Assembly: GCA_026874595.1 (NCBI GenBank)
Contig: CM049320.1
Coordinates: forward strand, 43,596,714 to 43,660,713
Source: Sipunculus nudus
Lineage: Eukaryota > Annelida > Sipuncula > Golfingiida > Sipunculidae
Reading direction: 5' to 3'
DNA: 64,000 nt
The stretch's first letter is position 1. Every line of letters begins with the position of its first letter. Position numbers and translations under genes: made by a program. The notes beneath the pieces are model-generated. The model searched no databases. It saw only the letters and a list, made by a program, of their open reading frames with translations, and had not been told where the DNA came from. Shown here piece by piece: positions 46,779 through 59,110 of the stretch.

Positions 46779-48862
46779 AGTATGAGAATCTGGTGAACAT
46801 AAGGTCCAGAATGTGCAGGGTGATTCGCTAAATCAATATGAAGTATGAGAATCTGGTGAACAAAATGTCAAGAATGTGCAGGTAGATACGCTAAATCAAG
46901 ATGAAGTGTGTGAATCTGGTGAACAAAAGGTCCAGAATGTGCAGGTAGATTCGCTAAATCAAGATGAAGTGTGTGAATCTGGTGAACAAAAGGTCCAGAA
47001 TGTGCAGGTAGATACGCTAAATCAAGATGAAGTGTGTGAATCTGGTGAACAAAAGGTCCAGAATGTGCAGGTAGATACGCTAAATCAAGATGAAGTGTGT
47101 GAATCTGGTGAACAAAAGGTCCTGAATGTGCAGGTAGATACGCTAAATCAAGATGAAGTGTGTGAATCTGGTGAACAAAAGGTCCTGAATGTGCAGGTAG
47201 ATACGCTAAATCAAGATGAAGTGTGTGAATCTGGTGAACATAAGGTCCAGAATGTGCAGGTAGATACGCTAAATCAAGATGAAGTGTGTGAATCTGGTGA
47301 ACATAAGGTCCAGAATGTGCAGGTAGATACGCTAAATCAAGATGAAGTGTGTGAATCTGGTGAACAAAAGGTCCAGAATGTGCTGGTAGATACGCTAAAT
47401 CAAGATGAAGTGTGTGAATCTGGTGAACAAAAGGTCCAGAATGTGCAGGTAGATACGCTAAATCAAGATGAAGTGTGTGAATCTGGTGAACATAAGGTCC
47501 AGAATGTGCAGGTAGATACACTAAATCAAGATGAAGTGTGTGAATCTGGTGAACAAAAGGTCCAGAATGTGCAGGTAGATACGCTAAATCAAGATGAAGT
47601 GTGTGAATCTGGTGAACATAAGGTCCAGAATGTGCAGGTAGATACGCTAAATCAAGATGAAGTGTGTGAATCTTGTGAACATAAGGTCCAGAATGTGCAG
47701 GTAGATACGCTAAATCAAGATGAAGTGTGTGAATCTGGTGAACAAAAGGTCCAGAATGTGCAGGTAGATACGCTAAATCAAGATGAAGTGTGTGAATCTG
47801 GTGAACAAAAGGTCCAGAATGTGCAGGTAGATACGCTAAATCAAGATGAAGTGTGTGAATCTGGTGAACAAAAGGTCCAGAATGTGCAGGTAGATACGCT
47901 AAATCAAGATGAAGTGTGTGAATCTGGTGAACATAAGGTCCAGAATGTGCAGGTAGATACGTTTAATCAAGATGAAGTGTGTGAATCTGGTGAACATAAG
48001 GTCCAGAATGTGCAGGTAGATACGGTAAATCAAGATGAAGTGTGTGAATCTGGTGAACATAAGGTCCAGAATGTGCAGGTAGATACGCTAAATCAAGATG
48101 AAGTGTGTGAATCTGGTGGACAAAAGGTCCAGAATGTGCAGGTAGATACGCTAAATCAAGATGAAGTGTGTGAATCTGGTGAACATAAGGTCCAGAATGT
48201 GCAGGTAGATACGCTAAATCAAGATGAAGTGTGTGAATCTTGTGAACATAAGGTCCAGAATGTGCAGGTAGATACGCTAAATCAAGATGAAGTGTGTGAA
48301 TCTGGTGAACAAAAGGTCCAGAATGTGCAGGTAGATACGCTAAATCAAGATGAAGTGTGTGAATCTGGTGAACAAAAGGTCCAGAATGTGCAGGTAGATA
48401 CGCTAAATCAAGATGAAGTGTGTGAATCTGGTGAACAAAAGGTCCAGAATGTGCAGGTAGATACGCTAAATCAAGATGAAGTGTGTGAATCTGGTGAACA
48501 TAAGGTCCAGAATGTGCAGGTAGATACGTTTAATCAAGATGAAGTGTGTGAATCTGGTGAACATAAGGTCCAGAATGTGCAGGTAGATACGGTAAATCAA
48601 GATGAAGTGTGTGAATCTGGTGAACATAAGGTCCAGAATGTGCAGGTAGATACGCTAAATCAAGATGAAGTGTGTGAATCTGGTGAACAAAAGGTCCAGA
48701 ATGTGCAGGTAGATACGCTAAATCAAGATGAAGTGTGTGAATCTGGTGAACATAAGGTCCAGAATGTGCAGGTAGATACGCTAAATCAAGATTAAGTTTG
48801 TGAAGCTAGTGAACAAAAGGTGCAGGTAGTTACGCTAAATCAAGATTATATATGTGAATCTA
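46779..48862. repeat. 63-bp minisatellite, about 33 units, open in one plus-strand frame
   Basis: The unit spans 'caagatgaagtgtgtgaatc', 'tggtgaacaaaaggtcc' and 'agaatgtgcaggtagatacg' plus 'ctaaat'. Since 63 is 21 codons, one plus frame stays open from 46849 to the TAA at 48793-48795; edge units carry stops (TGA at 46846-46848). Unit variants are mostly amino-acid changing (caa/cat, ggt/tgt, cta/ttt/gta), which does not look like purifying selection. There is no start codon with a good context, no splice support and no family match. I treat it as a minisatellite; a repetitive acidic protein is the alternative. Confidence 0.95.
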
Positions 48863-49149
48863 ATAAGAAAAAAAAGCTTTCCTGGATAATCCGTTGCTAT
48901 ATCTGTCATCCGTGAACATCTCAATTGTCACCCATATACTGTACATGAGCCGGAGTTCAAATGAAAGGTGTTATGAGGGTAAAAGTTGTTATCCTGCAGT
49001 ATACACACACCTCGGTTTAATCCAGGAAAATATGGCGGGTGGGCTAACATTTGATACGGCAAGTGGCTTTGCACAAAGCAGGTCACGTGATATCCAACAA
49101 CTCGAGAAGATACTCCGGCCCGCTCTAATTGTTTCACGTATTTAATGAA

Positions 49150-49245
49150 CACGACAAATACCGGACGGTGTCCTAGTTTTATCCACTTTGCGCCTAATAA
49201 ACGCTGCATCCCGGCTCAATGTTATAGCCACTCCCGGTAACGCAG
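49150..49245 (+). other. Candidate non-coding first exon of the membrane-protein gene
   Basis: A strong donor, CGCAG|gtaagt, ends at 49245 in locally GC-richer sequence, and CACGTG lies upstream near 49084. Exon 53299-54091 begins with only nine non-coding bases before its ATG and has a good acceptor, so an upstream UTR exon must exist somewhere; this is the best site I noticed. The left limit is arbitrary. Confidence 0.25.
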
Positions 49246-52200
49246 GTAAGTGTTCACACTTTTCACTAATTGTATTAAACCACAAGACCATGTTTCACTG
49301 ACAGTTATCATTATTAACAACATTGGTGAGATTTGTAAATTTGATTTGTAAGCAATGAAGTGGACGAGTGGATAATTCTGCTGACCAGGACATCACTATT
49401 CAGTGATGTAGGATACAGAAACAGGAATAATTAGCATTGTATATACTAATGACTAGACTAAACAGATCAGATCCAGCTCAGTGTCGCCCAATGCAGATTC
49501 ATTGTTCCTTTATCTATAATGCCGCTTGCCCCTAAGCTGATACAAAGCTATAAAAGTTGTCCTCGCATTGTTGGCAAAGTATTAAATGTTTAATACTTAA
49601 ATCCAAGTTTTTAATGTCCTTAGGTATTGTGTTTAAATTTATATATATGTTTTATCAATAAGCACGATATTCATGTTTATGCCGATTTGCAAGATATCTT
49701 GAGATGTACAATGATTTATCAATAATAAACCAGATTTATCAATGTTATTTGTATTTTTTCATTATAACAACCTAATATATGTTTGTTTGCATGAGAACAC
49801 TTAGTCCTGTGTAAACACAGATAAAACACAGCTGACGGTGACATTCCCACAGTCTCATCTGCTCATCTCCACCTTATTTGTTAAATCCTGCTCTTATTAT
49901 TGCTGAAATTTGCTTAGGAAGAAAAAAATATCTTGTATAATTCACAAATTAGCCTGAACAGCAAACATTCATATTATGGTACACATGACTGGGACGAACT
50001 GTGTGTGTTACTGTGTGTTTTAATCCAGTCTTCATACTGGGTGTGCAGTGACCCGCGGAAACAGCCAGCGCCGACCATGACAGACGTTTGTATTCGTCAG
50101 AGCCGAGCTGATATTTAAGGAGAGAGGACCACGGTTGAGTGAGACCGTCAACGGGTCATACTGTGTCTTGGTGTATGCGGTTCATGTGATTTAAGGCGGA
50201 TCCACGGCTGTTCCTTGGAAGCAAAAACACACATATATATATGGAGTATTTTGTTCAGACAATCCCATCAAAATGCTTAACATTATATGAAGCATAAAGG
50301 AATCATATAAACACTTTTCGTACATATACACACGTTTCTCAAACATCAATTTTCCCTGCTACTTTTCTGTTGTTTTGCAGGCTCATCGGTCCATGTTCTC
50401 TTATCTCTTCTCATGCTTTTCTTGGCCTTTTCATTTTTCATTTTTATTGAGGACCTAATTTTTATTTGATTCTTTCAGATTTTAACTGTTCTACATTTGA
50501 CTTAGGTCTCATACCGTCATACTTCTCCGTTTCTGTCCTCTCTTTTCGATTCCGTACTTCTTCTGCGGGTTCATTGTAAGATATTTCATAATCATGCCAC
50601 TCTTTTCCAATATTTCTTTCATATCCTCATATCTTTTCCGCAGTTTCAATGAGAAATAATTGTGCAAAATGTGAATTGTGCATTTATGGTAGATTGTTGT
50701 ATTTTGGAGAAATCGTACTTTTTTATATCCTTGTTAGTTTGTTTTCTCTTCTACGTTAATTTGAACATTGTGCGGACAAGCTGGTGTCAACTAAATATAT
50801 CTCCCAAATCAATAATCGCGTGTCCAATAACTGAAACTATGTGTTAACTGTTACCATAAAAAAATCAATCTGTTATTTATTGCTTGGCCTCCACATGAGT
50901 TCCATGGACTTTTATAGATCTTCCTATGTGCGTAAATAGTTCAATTACAACAACCATTCCTGTCCCCAACTCCATGTCGTCCAGTTACATGTCAAAACCT
51001 GTATTATTCCCACCTACTTTCCGTTTAGGTTTCCATTACTATCAACATGTCATGGCTGCATGTGACCTGTACCCATCCCTGACTGGGGCTGGCCCTCTTC
51101 TGTAGCTTCATGAGCTGGTGAATATTCTTGGATTACTGTGAGAATTACGAGGTTTTCACTCTATCAATGCATTTTCAGCATTCTTTGATATTATGCTCCA
51201 GTGCTACACCACGTTGATGGAGATTACCTCATAGATTATTTGCCAGTACATATTATGCTTTTACCTGAATTTAGTTTGACATTTCAAAACCCTATCCATC
51301 TACATTCACTAATTCCAAAGATGTCTGAAGTTTGATACCTCAAAGGTCCTTGCAAGTTGACCAGATATCCCACTTGTGTAGTGTCCTGACATTCCGGCAG
51401 CCTATGTTAATTGCTTGGGCTTGGTTATGGACGTTTTCGGCCCCTGAACGTCCTAATGCAACAAGTTGTTGGACCATGTTGGGTTGTAGGTTTTCCTCCC
51501 ATTAGTTACCCTAACACCGCATATATGTTAAAATAAAAAAAAAATAACAATACATACTTTCTCATCTCTCAATAAAATCAATTAATATTAACTAATGTAT
51601 CAATGTGCCATAAGTGTTCCTATAAATATAAAATAACATCTTCTGAATAAGTCATAATAAGCAAATGCTGCTAATTTCGAAATTACTAATGGATTTTCCA
51701 AATTTAATAATTATGTTTGAAATTATATTCATAGGGTTATTACAAATCTCTTCTTAAAATGTCACACGTGAATCAATTTCAAAGAAAATGAATCTCGTCT
51801 TCTAAAATAATGTAAGCAAGGTGATAACAGTATATACAGATTGTTTCTTCCTGTCAATTGATTTATGCCTATTTGATTCTATAACTAGTTTGTGGTCGCA
51901 GCATCTCCATTAAGCAAGAGCCTTTTTGTATATTATACATAATAGATATGTTTCTACTTTCTACTGTTAACAACAATAAAGAATCAAAGGTTCCAATGAA
52001 ATATAAAATATTACAGGAGTGAAATTTTGCCATTTTTGATTGCCATGACTTTTATCCTTTGTTTCAACTGGTAAATAAAAAAAATGTTCATGTCACCTAT
52101 GGATTGTACCAGCCACACATGTCCTAATCCCGCTTGAAAAATAAAGTCCTAATGTAAGTGAATCAGTTAATGTTTCCATTATTATCTAACTTCATTAAAA

Positions 52201-52271
52201 ACTGGTATAAGTGTTTTGATCTATATTCCTCCATATGAACAACTGTTAACCAGTATTTTATGCAACATACT

Positions 52272-52470
52272 CAGTGGCGGATCCGTGGGGGGGGGGGGGG
52301 GGGGGCGAATCAACCTTTTAATAGGGTTTCAAACTAAATTTTGCGACCCTGACCCCTCCTTCCGGATCAGAGAGGATTCCTTCAGAAGGAGGACCTTCCT
52401 TTAGGTTTTCTTTCAGTCTTCCTGGGCTTGACCCTTCCGTTTCCAAAACCCTGGATCCGCCCCGATACTG
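52272..52470. mobile_element. hAT-like MITE of about 199 bp
   Basis: The left end is 'cagtggcggatccgtgg' with a G-run; the right end 'ccctggatccgccccgatactg', read inversely, starts CAGT and contains GGCGGATCCAGGG. The 8-base flanks (aacatact and tgacaaaa) do not match, so the target duplication has decayed or an end is misplaced. Confidence 0.55.
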
Positions 52471-53298
52471 TGACAAAAAGTCTTCTACAATCACCATAAA
52501 CTGCTGGGTTCGGAGTGTTATCACCTAGAAATAAAACACACAAAATTAATGGTGAACTTTTTCTAATGAATCAGTTTTAGAATGGCCCCAATCGTACAAC
52601 ATATATATATATTAAGATTGCAGCAACCATACTCTCAAATAATTTAAAATTTAACGGTTGAATTCCCAATACTTTTCAACATTTATGATTGCTTTATTAA
52701 GATTTATGCCAGGAATGTTTGTAAACTGTTGAAACAGAATGACACATTCAATTTGTTCAAATTTGGTTTATGACAATTAAGCCTTTTGATATTTGTTTAG
52801 ACTTGATCCAAGTTTCAGTGATATGACTATTGACTAACGCTAGGTTCGTCCCTGGGCTTGGCTCCTGTCTGACTGTGCTGCCTTCGGGTCTTGGCTTGTC
52901 CCGGCCAAATGATCAAATCCTTTCTCATCAACGTTGAGGTTTCCATCAAAATTATGAAATGTAACCGGCTTTACCTTTCTGACAGCGATATCATGCTTGT
53001 CCATCGAAAAAGAACTAATAATTACTCAAAATTGTCCACGAAAGCGATGCTTATATCGGCGCGCATCATTTCAATATACGGGTACACCGTTCATGTGCAA
53101 TTCACAAGGGCCAGGTAGTCGCAAAATGGGGATTTTTTCAGAGATTCTTATCAAGTGGTGGCCATTTGAGACATATATACTCAGAGAATAAACGCAATTA
53201 TTATAAATCCTTAATATACCGCAGTATTTACCAGTATCGGTAATGTCATTTAATTTTCCTGCATGAATTGACTTGTTTAGTTCTGGCTTTGATTACAG

Positions 53299-56200
53299 GC
53301 GTGGACCATGGAGTCTGCAACACTTCCGGCTCACTTAGACAGCAAGTCGCCGACCCCCCTCCGGCCGTCCTACTCGGACACTGAACTTGAGCGTCGAGTG
53401 TCACATGATCCCGGGGCACCAAGATTTGTCCGCCGGGTCAGCTTCATTGACGACAACGACACAGTCGTGGACAACCAGGGCGCCGTGCTCCGGGCAGGGT
53501 CTGACACCAACGGTTCGACGGGAGACGAGAGAGAACAAGTACATAAAAACGGAAAGTATAAAAAACACAAAACTAGACACGATCCCGGTAACAAAAGTCA
53601 CCAGAAGAGGAAAGAGCAGTCCTCGAGGAACAATGACAGGGTCAAGCACCACAAAGCAAGGGCTCCCCCGGTACCTGTACAGGTCAGTCCAGGGGTGACC
53701 ATCAGTGGTCCGTACGTGTCTACGTCACAGCCCCAGCCAGCTACACAGCCAGATGACGTCAACAGTGATGAACAGCCCTTCACGGTAAATATTGTCATAC
53801 CATCTGAAGAAAAAAATGATCCACCGCCATTGGGAAGACACTATGTCCCTGAAAGTCACACAAACGGACCTGCCGGGGTCGATGTGGGCAGCGAAGCAGG
53901 TCCTGTTAAAGATGTCCCCGTCAACCCCGTCACGACGTCCAGCTCCTCATCATCATCCACGGCATCTCCTGCAGATACACCTGAAGGGTCGCCCATAAAC
54001 ACCACCAGGGGCGCCACTGTCATCCGCATCAGCACGCCCGAGAGCAGTCCAGACCCGTCTGTCGGAAAGAGAAGCCCCATCCTTGCAAAAAGTAAGAAAC
54101 ACCGTTTCACCGACAGTTTATTTGGTGATCCCCCTTTGACAACTACAGTACAAGTATTTCCGAACATTCACGAGAAAAATTGTTGAGGTGGACCGGTGTT
54201 GTGTAAATTCATTTAAAGCTTTACTCGTTTATATATATCAAAATGTAAGATTATAGCTTTAATAGTAGAGTTTTCCCAGTTTTGTTAATGACCCTGACTG
54301 TTGCTTCCTTTTACCTTCAGGCAACATTGTGTCCGTTGATATAAATCCAGAAGATGAGGATGACGTCAAGCCTCTCCAGGTTCAGGTTCATTCTGATTCT
54401 GAGGACAGTGTGCGACCTTACGTGGCGGTCGTCAGTCTACCTCCGCTGGAAACAGATGTCGCTCCACAAGTGGAACCTCCACATACAGAGGAACAGGTTG
54501 CTCTAGAATCTCCTAAGACGGTCATAAGTGAACCGACAGAGACGCCTTGTGGCCTATCCGTCCCAGTTGAAGGTGTTACATTGTTATCATCAGAGACTGA
54601 TATTCCCGAGGCCATCAGACCGGAACCAGTAAGAACTGTCGACATCACAGTACCTGTCACTGGAGTCACTACGGAAGCATCCGATAGTGACGTGATTTAT
54701 GCAAATGAGCCGAAGTCTATTCGGCACTCACGTGAGGACTCGGTTGATGTTGACCCTCCTACATACTCTAACCTGCCAGGTGACCTGGTGAACACGGAAG
54801 ATGAAGGTAACATTACGTACGCCAACTTACCAGTGACATCATCCCCTAAACCCGACGATCAGCCAGTGTATACAAATATACCTACACCGGTGGTGCCATC
54901 TCGTGATACGAAACCGAGACACAGCGCTGCCTCCTCAATGTCCGACTCACAGTCCACGCTCACCAGGCACCCGCCCACCCTGGTGGTCGAGTCCACACCT
55001 GGGCCGTCTACGTCAAAGGAAGATCCCGCGGTGTCAAGCGTAGACTCGCGCCCTTCCTCAGACACCATGTCGGCCACATTACCCATCCGACAACCGAATA
55101 ATGGCACGAGGAAGGCCATTCCTGTATCAAGCGCTCCAGTTGAGATTGAATGCGAAATAGAGTGAGTATAACTATATTTAGATCATTATTTCCTTGATTA
55201 CCCGTTAAAACGTTTATTAATAAATATTCGAAAAGGAAAACTGAATACTTGATCGTTAAACTTATGTCATCAATTGGTTGAAAATTACAGAAAGCTGATT
55301 TATGATATTAAGTAGTCGGTCACTGCCCCTTGATTTTCTGATCCATCAAAGCCATCAGATGCGAGTGTTTGTGTACAAGGCATTATGGCGGAGACTGAGT
55401 TTGGTTTGTCTGCGGTGAGTCACACACCTCGTCAGTGATTACCTTCGTGGTCTAACCATCACGCTCTAAGTTTATAATGTACGGCATGCTCCGTGTACGG
55501 CATGCTCCGTGTACGGCATGCTCCGTGTACGGCATGCTCCGTGTACGGCATGCTCCGTGTAGAGTTTATAATGTACGGCATGCTCCGTGTACGGCATGCT
55601 CCGTGTAGAGTTTATAATGTACGGCATGCTCCGTGTAGAGTTTATAATGTACGGCATGCTCCGTGTACGGCATGCTCCGTGTAGAGTTTATAATGTACGG
55701 CATGCTCCGTGTAGAGTTTATAATGTACGGCATGCTCCGTGTACGGCATGCTCCGTGTAGAGTTTATAATGTACGGCATGCTCCGTGTAGAGTTTATAAT
55801 GTACGGCATGCTCCGTGTACGGCATGCTCCGTGTAGAGTTTATAATGTACGGCATGCTCCGTGTAGAGTTTATAATGTACGGCATGCTCCGTGTAGAGTT
55901 TATAATGTACGGCATGCTCCGTGTAGAGTTTATAATGTACGGCATGCTCCGTGTACGGCATGCTCCGTGTAGAGTTTATAATGTACGGCATGCTCCGTGT
56001 AGAGTTTATAATGTACGGCATGCTCCGTGTACGGCATGCTCCGTGTAGAGTTTATAATGTACGGCATGCTCCGTGTAGAGTTTATAATGTACGGCATGCT
56101 CCGTGTAGAGTTTATAATGTACGGCATGCTCCGTGTAGAGTTTATAATGTACGGCATGCTCCGTGTAGAGTTTATAATGTACGGCATGCTCCGTGTAGAG

Positions 56201-59043
56201 TTTATAATGTACGGCATGCTCCGTGTACGGCATGCTCCGTGTAGAGTTTATAATGTACGGCATGCTCCGTGTAGAGTTTATAATGTACGGCATGCTCCGT
56301 GTAGAGTTTATAATGTACGGCATGCTCCGTGTAGAGTTTATAATGTACGGCATGCTCCGTGTAGAGTTTATAATGTACGGCATGCTCCGTGTAGAGTTTA
56401 TAATGTACGGCATGCTCCGTGTAGAGTTTATAATGTACGGCATGCTCCGTGTAGAGTTTATAATGTACGGCATGCTCCGTGTAGAGTTTATAATGTACGG
56501 CATGCTCCGTGTAGAGTTTATAATGTACGGCATGCTCCGTGTAGAGTTTATAATGTACGGCATGCTCCGTGTAGAGTTTATAATGTACGGCATGCTCCGT
56601 GTAGAGTTTATAATGTACGGCATGCTCCGTGTAGAGTTTATAATGTACGGCATGCTCCGTGTAGAGTTTATAATGTACGGCATGCTCCGTGTAGAGTTTA
56701 TAATGTACGGCATGCTCCGTGTAGAGTTTATAATGTACGGCATGCTCCGTGTAGAGTTTATAATGTACGGCATGCTCCGTGTAGAGTTTATAATGTACGG
56801 CATGCTCCGTGTAGAGTTTATAATGTACGGCATGCTCCGTGTAGAGTTTATAATGTACGGCATGCTCCGTGTAGAGTTTATAATGTACGGCATGCTCCGT
56901 GTAGAGTTTATAATGTACGGCATGCTCCGTGTAGAGTTTATAATGTACGGCATGCTCCGTGTAGAGTTTATAATGTACGGCATGCTCCGTGTAGAGTTTA
57001 TAATGTACGGCATGCTCCGTGTAGAGTTTATAATGTACGGCATGCTCCGTGTAGAGTTTATAATGTACGGCATGCTCCGTGTAGAGTTTATAATGTACGG
57101 CATGCTCCGTGTAGAGTTTATAATGTACGGCATGCTCCGTGTAGAGTTTATAATGTACGGCATGCTCCGTGTAGAGTTTATAATGTACGGCATGCTCCGT
57201 GTAGAGTTTATAATGTACGGCATGCTCCGTGTAGAGTTTATAATGTACGGCATGCTCCGTGTAGAGTTTATAATGTACGGCATGCTCCGTGTAGAGTTTA
57301 TAATGTACGGCATGCTCCGTGTAGAGTTTATAATGTACGGCATGCTCCGTGTAGAGTTTATAATGTACGGCATGCTCCGTGTAGAGTTTATAATGTACGG
57401 CATGCTCCGTGTAGAGTTTATAATGTACGGCATGCTCCGTGTAGAGGACAGGAACAATACCTTCACTAATGTTGATTCAATTGTGCACCAGAAAACCGGT
57501 CTTTACAAACAATCCAGCAAACAACTGCAATGGACTCATAAATTTCGGCCTACATGCTTTGAAACTTTTAAGTGTGTAGCACGTAAATGTGTATCATGCA
57601 TGACCAAGCAAGGGGAATTAGAAATCCTATAGGGCTATAAATGCTTTGACAATGAGTTATATCATATTTGCCATAAGCGGTCTGTACTGCTGTGGGTAAT
57701 GTTGGGGCGGTAGGTTAGTGTGTAGGAATGAACGCTTGAGCTGGTCTTGATGCACACATGCGCCATCATCCGTAAAACTACTTACGGTATCATGAAGAGA
57801 TGCACGACCGGCTAGTTATATACGAGAGTAAGGTGTCAGGAACATTTCGTTAGCATGTATAAGCATCGTTTCAGTTTCATTAATGTTCCTACAGACGCCT
57901 TAGTTTGCACATATTGTGAAAGCTGAGAATCTGTTCTACATTTTTTATCTGGGAACGCTCCGTTTTCAAAAACTTCTTGATTTGACCTTGAATTTAAGTT
58001 TTTTTTATGGCTTTCGTATATTTGATTATAAAGTCAGTTATTCAGCATGCCTGTATAAGATCAAGTAAACCTCTGGGCGTATTGTGTAAATAAGGATTTT
58101 TTTATTGTGTGTAAACTTTCAAAATTATAATTTTCCGGGGTTTTTACTTTTCAAATATAAATATATACCTATCAAAGGCTTCCCGAAAATAAAAGTAGGC
58201 TCTTGAGAGTATATGGTAACAACTTCATATTGTGCCAATTGAATTTTTCAACCATAAGTGCCTGATTAAGAGTGATTAAAAATTTTAATATATATACACC
58301 AATCAAATTGTTTTCAAGTCTCTAAACTTGTTTTAAAGTCTTTATGTAGTTTTTGAAATCTCAAAATTTACATATGCTACATTATAGAGAACATTTATTA
58401 TCTATCAGAATATAAATGTATGTCAAGTGGTACAAATGCAACAGTTTAGATGTTAAGAAGAAATTAAAACAGTGTTTCCTGAGACTCAAGACAGTAAAAC
58501 CAATCTTTACACAATTAGTTTCAAATTTCAAGAGACACACATTGAAAAAAAAGATGTCTCAATACCATTCCCATAAACATGGAGGGACATTAGGCCTACA
58601 CAATATCCATTCACACGTGACCTGTGGGATGTAACTCACGACGCTCCACAGCTAACCTCCTTTGCGTTACAAAAAAGTTGTAATATTCTAAAACATCGAT
58701 AAAAGACCTATATTGGTTGTATATCGTTGGACTTCATGCTGTTGGACTTTATTTAACATATATATGAAACCACCTAAGTCTTACTTCACTCCTTGCGCAA
58801 ACGTATATTTACAATTTATCCTCTACATGTAAAGTCTCCCACCTAGACTGATAGAAGATTCCCTGCCGCTCGTTAATTTAGATTTATTTTTAAGGGAACG
58901 CCTTTTTTTAATACTTTTGAAAAACTCAGATATTGGTTCCACAATTATTTTTAGCAAGACTGGAACACGTACAAAGATATTTAAAATTACTCTTAAAATC
59001 ATGCAATTATACTGCTGTCTTTTATCTACACGAACGATCTTTG

Positions 59044-59110
<67 letters not shown>

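Larger units (their letters stand above)
48863..53298 (+). other. Upstream flank or 5' intron of the membrane-protein gene
   Basis: Mostly unique sequence. A possible non-coding first exon ends at 49245 (separate entry). A small hAT-like MITE lies at 52272-52470. No other exon is supported. Confidence 0.5.

Noticed and set aside
46876-48795. 639-codon plus-strand open frame as a gene
   Set aside because: The first codon is GTG within a repeat unit, an upstream unit has a stop in frame, unit differences are mostly amino-acid changing, and no exon signals are seen. Kept as a finding only.
53370-54167. Minus-strand and shifted-frame ORFs over the membrane-protein exons
   Set aside because: They are shadows of the supported plus-strand exons, which have matching splice phases.
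56006-57632. Open frames of 469-486 codons on both strands
   Set aside because: They are products of a stop-free 30-bp unit that is open in several frames on both strands.
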